Of a stretch of DNA of 64,000 nt, positions 50,917 through 59,540 are shown in pieces. The stretch lies in NCBI RefSeq assembly GCF_900102815.1, contig NZ_FNGF01000002.1, positions 682,001 to 746,000 of the forward strand, given 5' to 3'. Source of the stretch: Glycomyces sambucus. GTDB taxonomy: Bacteria > Actinomycetota > Actinomycetes > Mycobacteriales > Micromonosporaceae. A program made the position numbers and the translations under genes. Numbering within the stretch: the first letter of the stretch is position 1; each line of letters begins with the position of its first letter. A model generated the notes under the pieces. The model was not told where the DNA came from. It did no database searches and saw only the letters and a program-made list of their open reading frames with translations.

Positions 50917-50944
50917 GCCGGGCGATCCGTGGGGATCGCCCGGC
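50917..50944. terminator. Convergent hairpin terminator
   Basis: GCCGGGCGATCC (50917-50928) and its complement (50933-50944) form a 12-bp stem with a GTGG loop, between DUF2277 and the convergent DHFR-like gene. Confidence 0.75.
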
Positions 50945-50986
50945 TCCGCCTCCGTCCTGGGGAGGTGGGAGGCGCCAGTGGAGCGG

Positions 50987-51577
50987 TCAGCGCCGCACGG
51001 GGTAGCGCAGGTGCACTGCGCGCGTGCCCTGGACGACGACCGGGTCCTCCAGGAGGAGGTGGCCGGTGTCGAGGACCGTGAAGTAGGGGATGCCCTCGCC
51101 GAAGATCACGGGCACGAGGCTGACGCACACCTCGTCGACCAGGCCGAGCGCGAGCGCCTGCTGCGCCACGTTCGCACTGGCGATGGTGACGTCCCGGTCC
51201 CCCGCGACCTGCTCGGCGCGCTCGATGGCGGCGGCCACGCCGTCGACGAAGGAGGTGGTGGGCCAGCGCTCGGCGGCGTCCGCGGGCGGCCGGTGGGTGA
51301 CCACGACGACGGGCGCGCCCGCGGGGTGCGTGTCGTCCCAGCCGTCGGTGATGTCGAACAGGTGGCGGCCGACGACGACCGCGCCGCAGCCGTCGGTGAC
51401 CTCGCGCAGGAACGCGGCGCTGGCGGCGTCGACGTTGAAGGCGGGGACGTGCTCGTAGGGCGTCGGGATCGCGACGTCCCCGGCGTCGTACCACTCGAAG
51501 AGCTCCCCGACCTGGTCGTCGGGCTGTGCGATGAAGCCGTCGAGCGACATGGTCATGTGGCTGCGGACGGTACTCAT
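50987..51577 (-). CDS. RibD C-terminal/dihydrofolate reductase-like protein
   Basis: The 196-residue protein is the second RibD_C/DHFR-like member here. It begins VRSHMTMSLDGFIAQPDDQV, has GAVVVGRHLFDITDGWDD near the middle, VTIASANVAQQALALGLVDE (the nucleotide-binding Ala/Gly turn) and ends VPVIFGEGIPYF. ATG 51577 fits the family N-terminus; a start at 51625 would add 16 residues without a binding site. It probably reduces a small heterocycle or carbonyl compound using NADPH; the substrate is unknown. Confidence 0.87.
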   Translation of the reverse strand: MSTVRSHMTMSLDGFIAQPDDQVGELFEWYDAGDVAIPTPYEHVPAFNVDAASAAFLREVTDGCGAVVVGRHLFDITDGWDDTHPAGAPVVVVTHRPPADAAERWPTTSFVDGVAAAIERAEQVAGDRDVTIASANVAQQALALGLVDEVCVSLVPVIFGEGIPYFTVLDTGHLLLEDPVVVQGTRAVHLRYPVRR

Positions 51578-51735
51578 GTCGGTTCCGATCTGTCGGTTGC
51601 GGCGGCCGGTGCGGCCCTCTGCCAATTGGGACGAGGCGGCGGGGCGCGATTCATCGGCGGGCGGCCCGGGCGGCGGCGCGCGGCGGGCGGTGTGGTCCCA
51701 TGTCGCTGGCAGTGGAGTCGAACGAGGAGGCGCGC

Positions 51736-52740
51736 GTGGACAGGCGAGTACCGGTGGTGGTGCTGACGGGGTACCTGGGGGCGGGGAAGACGACGCTGCT
51801 CAACCACCTGCTGTGCCAGCCGGGGGCGCGGGTCGGGGTGATCGTCAACGACTTCGGCGAGGTGAACGTGGACGCCGGGCTGGTGACCGGGCAGATCGAC
51901 GAGCCGGTCTCGATCGCGGGCGGGTGCCTGTGCTGCATCGAGGACCTGAGCGGACTCGATGCGGCCCTGGACAAGCTCACCGATCCCCGGTTCGGGCTGG
52001 ACGTGGTGATCGTGGAGGCGAGCGGGATCGCCGAGCCCGGGGTCATCGCGAAGATGATCCACTTCAGCGAGGCCGAGCGCATCCGCGCGGGCGGGGTCGT
52101 GGACGTGGTCGACGCCGTCGAGTACTTCAACACCGTCGACCGCAGCGACCTGCCGCCGGTCCGGTTCAAGGCCGCGACGCTCGCGGTGGTCAACAAGTGC
52201 GACCGGCTCCCGGAGGCGGAGGCCGAGCGGGCTCTTGCGGCGATCGAGGAGCGCATCCTCGCCGTCAACCCCGGCATCCACCTGGTGCGGACCTCGAACG
52301 GGCGGGTCGACCCGGCCCTGGTCTACGACACGGCCTCGGTCACCGACCCCGAGGACGAGCTGCCGCTCGCGGCCCTGGCGCGGGGGGCGCACGCGCACGC
52401 GGGCGACCACGCGCACGCGCAGGCCGTCACGGTCCGGGCCGCCGGGCCCGTCGACCCGGGCGCCCTCATCGCGCTGCTCGAGGACCCGCCGCCGGGCGCG
52501 TACCGGATGAAGGGCACCGTGGCCGTGGCGACCGGGGGCCGGCCGCGCGGGTTCGTGGTGCACGTGGTGGGCGACCGGATCGACGTGGCCGCGCATCCGG
52601 TCGAGGGCGGCGGGGAGCTGGTCGCGATCGGCTCGCACCTCGACGCGGAGGCCGCGCGGCCCCGGTTGGAGGCCGCGCTCGCCGTCCCGGAGCGGCACGA
52701 CCCCGCGGGATTGGAACGGCTGCTCCGGTACCGACGGTAG
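51736..52740 (+). CDS. CobW/COG0523-family metallochaperone GTPase
   Basis: The 334-residue protein has the P-loop GYLGAGKTTLLNHLL, the metal-binding motif GCLCC (Cys-x-Cys-Cys) near residue 65, a conserved EASGIAEPG switch, and NKCD for guanine recognition. A His-rich loop AHAHAGDHAHAQ (near residue 220) precedes the C-terminal CobW_C domain. Members deliver Zn, Co or Ni to client enzymes. GTG 51736 follows GAGGAGG and is preferred; ATG 51700 would add 12 residues. No zinc-dependent paralogue or Zur-like gene is adjacent, so the metal cannot be assigned. Confidence 0.9.
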   Translation: MDRRVPVVVLTGYLGAGKTTLLNHLLCQPGARVGVIVNDFGEVNVDAGLVTGQIDEPVSIAGGCLCCIEDLSGLDAALDKLTDPRFGLDVVIVEASGIAEPGVIAKMIHFSEAERIRAGGVVDVVDAVEYFNTVDRSDLPPVRFKAATLAVVNKCDRLPEAEAERALAAIEERILAVNPGIHLVRTSNGRVDPALVYDTASVTDPEDELPLAALARGAHAHAGDHAHAQAVTVRAAGPVDPGALIALLEDPPPGAYRMKGTVAVATGGRPRGFVVHVVGDRIDVAAHPVEGGGELVAIGSHLDAEAARPRLEAALAVPERHDPAGLERLLRYRR

Positions 52741-52759
52741 CGACGGGCGGCCAGGCCCT

Positions 52760-52981
52760 TCACCGGTGCTTCCTCGACACGATCGCCCGCGCGACGAGGC
52801 CGACGACGCTCGCCAGCGCGATCAGGCCGAACGGGAGGGCCAGGAACCACAGCCCGACCGACTGGAGGGCGATGTTGAACAGGGACCCGCCGACGAGGCC
52901 GATCCACAGGGCGGTGGTGGTGAGCTTGTAGTGGCTGCCCGCGGTGTACTGCGACGGGTGGGCGGTGGGCTGGTCGTTCAT
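52760..52981 (-). CDS. Small two-helix membrane protein
   Basis: The 73-residue protein has a polar N-terminus (MNDQPTAHPSQYTAGSHYKL), two membrane helices (residues about 22-40 and 45-66) and a basic end (RAIVSRKHR). GAGGAG lies upstream of ATG 52981. No family is recognised. It is convergent to the CobW-type gene, 19 bases from its stop. Confidence 0.6.
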   Translation of the reverse strand: MNDQPTAHPSQYTAGSHYKLTTTALWIGLVGGSLFNIALQSVGLWFLALPFGLIALASVVGLVARAIVSRKHR

Positions 52982-53134
52982 GACGGCTCCTCGGAACGGT
53001 GGTCTGACACCGTCAACGCTATGGCCGATCGCCCTCGGGCCCAATGCAGTCACCTGGCGGATCCGGGTGGGTCCAGGGGTCCGCCGGACGGTGCAGCAGG
53101 CTGTACCGCCCGGACCCGTCCGCTCGGCCGGCGG

Positions 53135-53704
53135 TCAGCCGCGGTGCCTCCCGTAGCGGAGTTCCTGGATCCCGTTGCCGGAGGCGCTGCTGGAGAGCAG
53201 GTCGAGGCGGTAGGAGCGGGGCACCCCGTCGAAGAGGCGGGTGCCCTCCCCCGCGATGTAGGGGAACAGGCTCACGTGGAGCTCGTCGAGGAGGTCGAGC
53301 GCCATGAGGGAGCGGAAGAGGCCGACGCCGCCCATGACGACGAGGTGGCCGTCGCCGCCGCGCCGCAGCCGCTCGACCTCCTCGGCGGTGTCGCCGGAGG
53401 CGATCACGGTGTTCTCCCAGTCGGCCCGCTCCAGGGTCGTGGAGAAGACGACCTTGCGGTGCGGGTTGAGGACCCGCGCGAACGGGTGGTCGGCGTTGGA
53501 GGTGGTCATGGCGTCGGCGATGCTCTCGTACGCGTTGCGGCCGAGGAGGATCGCGTCGGCGTTGCGCAGGAAGTCGAGCTGGCCGGGGTCGTCGGGGTTG
53601 TCGTTCTCGGGCAGGCTGAAGCAGAAGTCCCAGAAATCGGTGCCCTCGTCGGCGAGGAGGCCGTCGAGCGAGTAGTTGTAGACCGTGGCGATGAGTTTCC
53701 GCAT
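53135..53704 (-). CDS. RibD C-terminal/dihydrofolate reductase-like protein
   Basis: The 189-residue third RibD_C/DHFR-like protein begins MRKLIATVYNYSLDGLLADE and has ILLGRNAYESIADAMTTSNA, VVMGGVGLFRSLMALDLLDE (nucleotide-binding turn) and SLFPYIAGEGTRLFDG. ATG 53704 matches family starts. It is divergent from the RNA-repair operon; their starts are 127 bases apart. An association with RNA repair is not implied. The substrate is unknown. Confidence 0.87.
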   Translation of the reverse strand: MRKLIATVYNYSLDGLLADEGTDFWDFCFSLPENDNPDDPGQLDFLRNADAILLGRNAYESIADAMTTSNADHPFARVLNPHRKVVFSTTLERADWENTVIASGDTAEEVERLRRGGDGHLVVMGGVGLFRSLMALDLLDELHVSLFPYIAGEGTRLFDGVPRSYRLDLLSSSASGNGIQELRYGRHRG

Positions 53705-53831
53705 GGATGGGCTCCGTCGTCTCGAATGCGAACTGGTGCGAGTGTCGCAGACCGGGCCGACACGGGCGCGCCTTTGCGCGACGGGTGAAACCAGGTCGCG
53801 ACCAGAGTGGATCGAGTGGCATGATCTGCGA

Positions 53832-55223
53832 GTGCTCCTGACCATCACGACCACCGCGAACCCGGCGACCGACCTGGGCCGGCTCCTGCGCAAGCACCCC
53901 GACCGGGTGCAGCCGTTCGAGCAGTCCTTCGGGACGGCGTGGGTGTTCTACCCCGAGGCCGGGGAGGACCGGTGCACCGCCGCGCTCCTGCTCGAAGTGG
54001 ACGCCGCGCGCCTGGCCCGCTCGCACGCGGGCGCCTCCGGCGACGCCTCCCTGAAGCAGTACGTGAACGACCGGCCGTACGCGGCCTCGTCGCTGCTCGC
54101 GGTGGCGCTGGGGAAGGTGTTCTCCACCGCCAGGTCCGGGGACGGCGGGGAGCGGCCCGAGCTGGCCGCCGCCGCGATCCCCCTGGAGATCGCGCTGCCG
54201 GCCGTCCCGTGCGAGGGCGGGCCGGACCTGGTGCGGGACCTGTTCGCGCCCTTGGGATGGGAGGTCGAGGCCGAGGCGGTGCCGCTGCCGGGCTTCGGCA
54301 CCGACTCCCGGCACGTGCGCGTGCGGCTGCGCGGCGAACTGCGCCTCGCGGACGCCCTGAGCCAGCTCTACGTGCTGCTGCCGGTCCTCGACGACGCCAA
54401 GCACTACTGGGTCGAGATCGGCGAGGTAGACAAGCTCGTGCGCTCCGGCGGCGCATGGCTCGCCGCCCACCCCCGGCGCGGCCTCATCGCCCGCCGGTAC
54501 CTCGCGCACCGCCGGTCCTACGAGCGGGCCGCGCACGCCCGGCTCGCCGAACTCGCCGAAGCCGCGGAGGCCGAGGAGGAGGCCCCGGTCGAAGAGGAGT
54601 CGGCGGTGGACGGCGAGCAGTCGCTCCCGCTGCACCGCATCAGGATCGCCGCGGTCACCGAGGCGCTCGCCGCCGCCGGGGCCGCCTCCGTGCTCGACCT
54701 CGGGTGCGGCTCGGGCAAGCTCCTGGCCGCGCTCCTGGACGATGCGCGGTTCACCCGCGTCACCGGTGCGGACGTCTCGTCCCGCGCGCTCGGCATGGCC
54801 GGGCACGCGCTCCACCTCGACCGGATGCCCGAGCGGCGGCGGCAGCGCCTCCAGCTCATTCAGGGCTCGGTCGTGTACCGCGACAAGCGATTCGGCGGGT
54901 ACGACGCGGCCGTGCTCATGGAGGTGATCGAACATCTGGACCCCGGGCGGCTGCCCGCGATGGAGCAGGTCGTCTTCGGCGCGGCCCGCCCGCGCACGGT
55001 CGTCGTGACCACCCCGAACGCCGAGTACAACGCCAGGTACGGCATGGAGGCGCACCAGATGCGCCACGCCGACCACCGCTTCGAATGGGACCGGGCCCGC
55101 TTCGGCGCGTGGGCGGAGGCCGTCGCCGCCCGGCACGGCTACCGGGTCCGGATCGAGGGGGTCGGCACCGAGGACCCCGGTGCCGGGACCCCGACCCAGA
55201 TGGGAGTGTTCGACCGTGACTGA
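53832..55223 (+). CDS. hen1: 3'-terminal RNA ribose 2'-O-methyltransferase Hen1
   Basis: This 463-residue bacterial Hen1 methylates the 2'-OH at the 3' end of cleaved RNA so that the repaired RNA resists renewed cleavage. The N-terminal half (VLLTITTTANPATDLGRLLR) is the Hen1-specific domain that partners Pnkp. The C-terminal half has the SAM motif VLDLGCGSGKLLAALL at residues 287-302 and the metal-binding set E364, E367 and H368 (EVIEHL) with H415 in HQMRHADHRFEW. GTG 53832 is used; CATGAT seven to twelve bases before it may be a -10 box of a leaderless transcript. It overlaps the pnkp start by eight bases. Confidence 0.92.
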   Translation: MLLTITTTANPATDLGRLLRKHPDRVQPFEQSFGTAWVFYPEAGEDRCTAALLLEVDAARLARSHAGASGDASLKQYVNDRPYAASSLLAVALGKVFSTARSGDGGERPELAAAAIPLEIALPAVPCEGGPDLVRDLFAPLGWEVEAEAVPLPGFGTDSRHVRVRLRGELRLADALSQLYVLLPVLDDAKHYWVEIGEVDKLVRSGGAWLAAHPRRGLIARRYLAHRRSYERAAHARLAELAEAAEAEEEAPVEEESAVDGEQSLPLHRIRIAAVTEALAAAGAASVLDLGCGSGKLLAALLDDARFTRVTGADVSSRALGMAGHALHLDRMPERRRQRLQLIQGSVVYRDKRFGGYDAAVLMEVIEHLDPGRLPAMEQVVFGAARPRTVVVTTPNAEYNARYGMEAHQMRHADHRFEWDRARFGAWAEAVAARHGYRVRIEGVGTEDPGAGTPTQMGVFDRD

Positions 55224-57756
55224 CGCACCTCCGGTGGTGAGCGTCCCCGAGCTGTCCCTCGTGCTGCTCGTCGGCGTCTCCGGCTCCGGCAAGTCCACCT
55301 TCGCCGCGAAGCACTTCCTGCCCACGCAGGTGATCTCCTCGGACCGCTGCCGGGGACTGGTCGCCGACGACGAGACCGACCAGGCCGCGACGCCCGAGGC
55401 GTTCAAGCTGCTGAACCACATCGTGGGGACGCGGCTGCGGCTCGGGCGGCTCACCGTCGTCGACGCCACGAACGTGCAGAAGGAGGCGCGCGCCCAGCTC
55501 ATCGCGCTCGCCCGCGAGCACCACGTGCTCGTGGACGCGATCGTGCTCGACGTCGAGCCGTCGGTCGCGACCGAGCGGACCCTGGCCCGGCCCGACCGGG
55601 ACTTCGGCGAGGCCGTCGTGCGCCGCCAGCACCGCGACCTCAAGCGCAGCCTGAAGTACCTGAACAAGGAGGGCTTCCGGCGCGTCCACCGCCTCACCGG
55701 CGCCGAGGCCGTGGCCGCCGCGCGGGTCGTCACCGAGAGGTCCTGGAACGACCGCAAGGACGAGACCGGCCCGTTCGACCTCATCGGCGACGTGCACGGC
55801 TGCCGCGCCGAACTCGAAGCGCTGCTCGCGGACCTGGGCTGGGCCCTCGAGCGCGACGGTCTGGGGCGGGCCGTGAACGCGGCGCACCCCGAGGGCCGCA
55901 AGGCCGTGTTCGTGGGCGACCTGGTCGACCGCGGACCCGACACGCCCGGCGTGCTGCGCCTGGTCATGGGCATGGTCGCGGCCGGGACCGCGCTGTGCGT
56001 CCAGGGCAACCACGAGCAGAAGCTGGTGCGGGCCCTCGACGGCCGCAAGGTCAGAGTCGCCCACGGCCTGGCCGAGTCGCTGGCGCAGCTCGGGGACGAG
56101 GACGAGGCGTTCCGGAAGGAGGCCCGCGCGTTCATGGACGGCCTGCGGGCCCACTACCTGCTCGACGGCGGCCGGCTCGTGGTCGCCCACGCCGGCCTCA
56201 AGGAGGAGTACCACGGCCGCGCCTCCGGAAAGGTCCGCTCGTTCGCGCTCTACGGCGACACCACCGGCGAGACCGACGAGTACGGGCTGCCCGTGCGCCT
56301 GCCGTGGGCCGAGGAGTACCGCGGCGCGGCCGCGGTCGTCTACGGCCACACGCCCACGGTCGATCCCGAGTGGGTCAACAACACGATCTGCCTCGACACC
56401 GGCTGCTGCTTCGGCGGCAGGCTGACGGCGCTGCGCTACCCCGAGCGGGAGCTCGTGTCGGTTCCGGCCGAGCGCGAGTGGTACGAGCCGGTGCGCCCGC
56501 TGCGGCCCGCGGCGGCCGCACGGGACGCGGCGACCCTCGACTTCGAGGACGTCGCCGGGGACCGGCACCTGCCCACCGCGATCGCCGGCACGGTGAAGGT
56601 GCGGGCCGAGAACGCGGCGGCGGCCCTGGAGGTCATGAGCCGCTTCGCCGACGACCCGCGGCGCCTGCTGTACCTGCCCCCGACGATGGCGCCCGTCGAC
56701 GCCTCCGGTGAGGACGGGTACCTGGAGCACCCGGCGCAGGCGTTCGCGCAGTACCGCGGGCGCGCCGAGCGGGTCGTGTGCGAGGAGAAGCACATGGGCT
56801 CGCGGGCCGTCGCGCTCGTGTGCCGCGACCCCGAAGCGGCTGAGCGGCGCTTCGGACTCGACGCGGCGCCGTGGGGCGCGCTGGTGACGCGCACCGGCCG
56901 GGCGTTCTTCCAGGACGACGCGCTCACGCAGGCCCTGCTCGACCGGGTCGGCGCCGCCGCCGCGGCGGCGGGCCTGTGGGAGCGGCTGGACACCGACTGG
57001 ATGCTCCTGGACTGCGAACTGCTCCCCTGGTCCGCGAAGGCCCGCGACCTCATCGAGGACCAGTTCGCGGGCGTGGCCGCGGCGGGCCTCGCCGCGCTCC
57101 CGGCCGCCGCGGCGGTCCTGGACGCCGCCGCCGCGCGGGGCCTCGACGTGGCCGCGCTCGCCGAGCGGACCGGGTCGCGCCGGGCGAACCTCGATGCGTT
57201 CGCCGACGTGTACCAGCGGTACTGCTGGCCGGTCGACGGGCTCGACGGCGTGCGGCTCGCGCCGTTCCAGGTCCTCGCGACCGAGGGCCGCAACCTCGCC
57301 GACCACCGGCACGAGTGGCACCTGGAGGTCGCCGACGCACTCGTGGCGGCGGATGCCTCAGGGCTGCTGCTGGAGACGCGGCGGCGGATCGTCGCGCTCG
57401 GCACCGCCGACGAGGACGAGGCCGCGCGGTGGTGGCTCGAACTGTGCGCGGCGGGCGGCGAGGGCATGGTCGTCAAGCCGCTCCTGGAGGACCGGCCGAG
57501 GCTCCAGCCGGGCCTGAAGGTCCGGGGCCGGGAGTACCTGCGGATCATCTACGGCGCCGACTACACCGACCCCGCGAACCTCGCCCGCCTGCGCGCGCGC
57601 CGCCTCCAGCACAAGCGGTCCCAGGCGCTGCGCGAGTACGCGCTCGGGATCGAGGCCCTGGACCTGGCCGCGAAGGGCGCGCCGCTGTGGCAGGTGCACC
57701 AGTACGTGTTCGCGATCCTCGCGCTCGAGTCCGAGCCCGTCGACCCGCGGCTGTGA
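55216..57756 (+). CDS. pnkp: Polynucleotide kinase-phosphatase-ligase (Pnkp)
   Basis: The 846-residue RNA-repair enzyme has three activities in order. The 5' kinase has P-loop GVSGSGKST at 20-28. The metallophosphatase shows GDVHGC (D192, H194), GDLVDRGPD and GNHEQK, and removes 2',3'-cyclic or 3' phosphates. The C-terminal adenylyltransferase/ligase has motif EEKHMGSRAV with K525 as the probable AMP-attachment lysine, and VVKPLLED later. The ligase half is active only with Hen1 in studied systems, and Hen1 is encoded immediately upstream with an 8-base overlap. GTG 55216 starts the protein. Confidence 0.95.
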   Translation: MTDAPPVVSVPELSLVLLVGVSGSGKSTFAAKHFLPTQVISSDRCRGLVADDETDQAATPEAFKLLNHIVGTRLRLGRLTVVDATNVQKEARAQLIALAREHHVLVDAIVLDVEPSVATERTLARPDRDFGEAVVRRQHRDLKRSLKYLNKEGFRRVHRLTGAEAVAAARVVTERSWNDRKDETGPFDLIGDVHGCRAELEALLADLGWALERDGLGRAVNAAHPEGRKAVFVGDLVDRGPDTPGVLRLVMGMVAAGTALCVQGNHEQKLVRALDGRKVRVAHGLAESLAQLGDEDEAFRKEARAFMDGLRAHYLLDGGRLVVAHAGLKEEYHGRASGKVRSFALYGDTTGETDEYGLPVRLPWAEEYRGAAAVVYGHTPTVDPEWVNNTICLDTGCCFGGRLTALRYPERELVSVPAEREWYEPVRPLRPAAAARDAATLDFEDVAGDRHLPTAIAGTVKVRAENAAAALEVMSRFADDPRRLLYLPPTMAPVDASGEDGYLEHPAQAFAQYRGRAERVVCEEKHMGSRAVALVCRDPEAAERRFGLDAAPWGALVTRTGRAFFQDDALTQALLDRVGAAAAAAGLWERLDTDWMLLDCELLPWSAKARDLIEDQFAGVAAAGLAALPAAAAVLDAAAARGLDVAALAERTGSRRANLDAFADVYQRYCWPVDGLDGVRLAPFQVLATEGRNLADHRHEWHLEVADALVAADASGLLLETRRRIVALGTADEDEAARWWLELCAAGGEGMVVKPLLEDRPRLQPGLKVRGREYLRIIYGADYTDPANLARLRARRLQHKRSQALREYALGIEALDLAAKGAPLWQVHQYVFAILALESEPVDPRL

Positions 57757-57766
57757 GAGGAGCCCG

Positions 57767-58555
57767 ATGAGCATCGACACCGGCGCGGTGGCCCGCGCCA
57801 ACGAGATCCTGCGGACCGAGGCCGGCTCCGGCGTCCACGGGCTCGCCATCGCGGGCGTCAGCGACCACGACGAGGCCGGCGTGTTCGTCGAGCCCGCCGA
57901 GCACGTGGTCGGCCTGGCCGGGCCGGTGGACCACCACACGTGGCGCGACCGGCCCGAAGGGGCCCGGTCCGAGGCCGGGGACCGCGAGTGCACGCTGTAC
58001 TCGCTGCGGAAGTTCCTGCGGCTCGCGGTGGCGGGCAACCCGAACCTGCTGCTGGTCATGTGCGCGCCCGAGTCCTCGGTGTACCGCACGACGGCCCTCG
58101 GGGACGAGCTGCGGGCGCTGGCCCCGGCGTTCCTCTCCCGGGACGCGGCCCGCCGGGCCGTCGGCTACCTCGACGGGCAAGTGGCGATGCTCCTGGGCCG
58201 GGGGCGCCAGAAGGACATGCCGAAGCGGCCCGAGCTGGTGGCGGCCCACGGGTACGACACCAAGTTCGCCTCGCACGCGCTCCGGCTGGGGCTCCAGGCG
58301 CTGGAGCTGACCGAGCACGCGCGGCTGACGCTGCCGATGCCCGAGGCGGACCGCGAGCGGGTGCTGCGGGTCAAGTCGGGCGGGGTGCCCGATCTCGACG
58401 CGGTGCTCGCCGAGGTCACCGCCGTGCGGGACCGCGCCGAGGCGCTGCTGGAGGCGGGCCGGACCCCGCTGCCGGAGGCGCCGGACACCGAGCGGATCTC
58501 GGCGTGGTCGGTGGACGCCCATCGGCGCCACTGGGACGCGATGCCCGCGGCCTGA
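57767..58555 (+). CDS. Pnkp-linked nucleotidyltransferase (DNA polymerase beta superfamily)
   Basis: The 262-residue protein has a nucleotidyltransferase core: GSGVHGLAI at residues 20-28, D33 and D35 in SDHDEAGV as metal ligands, and a helix with TLYSLRKFLRLAVAGNPNLL. The C-terminal part is helical (RVLRVKSGGVPDLDAVLAE). It starts ten bases after pnkp with a GAGGAG site, so it is the third gene of the RNA-repair operon. Its partners suggest action on RNA ends, such as adding or capping nucleotides. The reaction is not established in anything I can see here. Confidence 0.82.
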   Translation: MSIDTGAVARANEILRTEAGSGVHGLAIAGVSDHDEAGVFVEPAEHVVGLAGPVDHHTWRDRPEGARSEAGDRECTLYSLRKFLRLAVAGNPNLLLVMCAPESSVYRTTALGDELRALAPAFLSRDAARRAVGYLDGQVAMLLGRGRQKDMPKRPELVAAHGYDTKFASHALRLGLQALELTEHARLTLPMPEADRERVLRVKSGGVPDLDAVLAEVTAVRDRAEALLEAGRTPLPEAPDTERISAWSVDAHRRHWDAMPAA

Positions 58556-58594
58556 GCGGGGTCGGCGCGCCCGGACGGGGCGCCACGGGTCCGG

Positions 58595-59014
58595 TCAGCG
58601 CGCCGCCGCGGCCTGCGCGGCCCGTTCGCGGAGGCGGTCGCGGACGAGGCGGCCGGTCCGGAACGTCAGGAAGATGAGCGCCAGGCCGTTGAGCGCGTGG
58701 AAGAAGAACAGCGACTGGCCCCAGACCGTGCCGGGCACGCTGAGCAGGCCCATGGCGTGCTGGAGGAGCACCAGGACCGTCCCGAGGACGGTGAGCCGCA
58801 CGATCCGGGCCCCGGGGCGCGCCGCCAGCGCGAGGACCACCGCCGCCGCGTATCCGAAGAGCAGCACGTCGCCGTTGACGAAGTGGAGCCGGAACCCGGC
58901 GCCCACGCCGCCGCCGTAGCCGACCCCGAAGCCCGCCAGCGCGAACTGGACGACCAGGAGCGCGAGGAGCAGGAGCAGCCAGACCCGCAGGGTCCGTGCG
59001 AAGGCGGTGTTCAC
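58595..59014 (-). CDS. DUF6220-like four-helix membrane protein
   Basis: The 139-residue protein has four membrane helices: VWLLLLLALLVVQFALAGFG, DVLLFGYAAAVVLALAA, VLGTVLVLLQHAMGLL and FFFHALNGLALIFLTF. A His in RLHFVNGD and another in FHALNG are placed as in DUF6220 proteins and might bind haem. GTG 59014 overlaps the stop of the next gene on the minus strand (GTGA). It is paralogous to that gene. The function is unknown. Confidence 0.65.
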   Translation of the reverse strand: MNTAFARTLRVWLLLLLALLVVQFALAGFGVGYGGGVGAGFRLHFVNGDVLLFGYAAAVVLALAARPGARIVRLTVLGTVLVLLQHAMGLLSVPGTVWGQSLFFFHALNGLALIFLTFRTGRLVRDRLRERAAQAAAAR

Positions 59015-59433
59015 GCGGGGACCTCGATTCGTGCGGTGCGCTCGGCGCGCTTCGCGTCGGCCGCGCGCTTGGCGAGCCGGGCGACGATGAGCTGGAGGGT
59101 GAGGATGCCGAGGCCGTTGGCGGCGTGGAGGGCGATGCCGACGCCGCCGAGGGTGCCGGAGCCGCCGAAGCCGTGGGCGAACGCGCCCTGTGCGAAGACC
59201 ATGAACAGCGACAGGCCCGTCAGCGCGACGGCCTTCCATCCCGGCCGGGCGATGAGGGCGAAGACCAGGGAGAGCATGAGCCAGAACAGGATCATGCCGC
59301 CGTTGGCGACGTGGACGATGAAGCGCATGGTGCGCTGGTCGCCGGTCGCGACGGCGCCCCACCCGGCGAACCCGATCTGGAGGACGAGGAGCACGGCGAC
59401 GAATCGCGTCCACCCCAGGAAGAACCCTTTCAT
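59011..59433 (-). CDS. DUF6220-like four-helix membrane protein
   Basis: The 140-residue protein has the same four-helix plan as its downstream paralogue: FVAVLLVLQIGFAGWGA, FIVHVANGGMILFWLML, LTGLSLFMVFAQGAFAH and IALHAANGLGILTLQLIV. Both copies keep the helical HxxNG pattern (VHVANGG and LHAANGLG), suggesting paired histidines in the membrane. It starts at ATG 59433 and overlaps the paralogue's GTG. The pair looks like a tandem duplication that has diverged. The function is unknown. Confidence 0.65.
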   Translation of the reverse strand: MKGFFLGWTRFVAVLLVLQIGFAGWGAVATGDQRTMRFIVHVANGGMILFWLMLSLVFALIARPGWKAVALTGLSLFMVFAQGAFAHGFGGSGTLGGVGIALHAANGLGILTLQLIVARLAKRAADAKRAERTARIEVPA

Positions 59434-59496
59434 GCGGGCCAGTGTGCCGCCGGGGCCGCGCGCGGGGATCGGCCTGGAGTGGGCGATCGGTCTACT

Positions 59497-59536
59497 CCGC
59501 GGGAGGTACGGCCCGGCGGGCGCGTACCTCCCGCGG
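59497..59536 (-). terminator. Terminator after the UvrA-like gene
   Basis: A perfect 14-bp stem (CCGCGGGAGGTACG at 59497-59510, complement at 59523-59536) has a 10-base loop, five bases beyond the stop of the UvrA-like gene on the minus strand. It separates that gene from the DUF6220-like pair. Confidence 0.7.
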
Positions 59537-59540
59537 GCTG

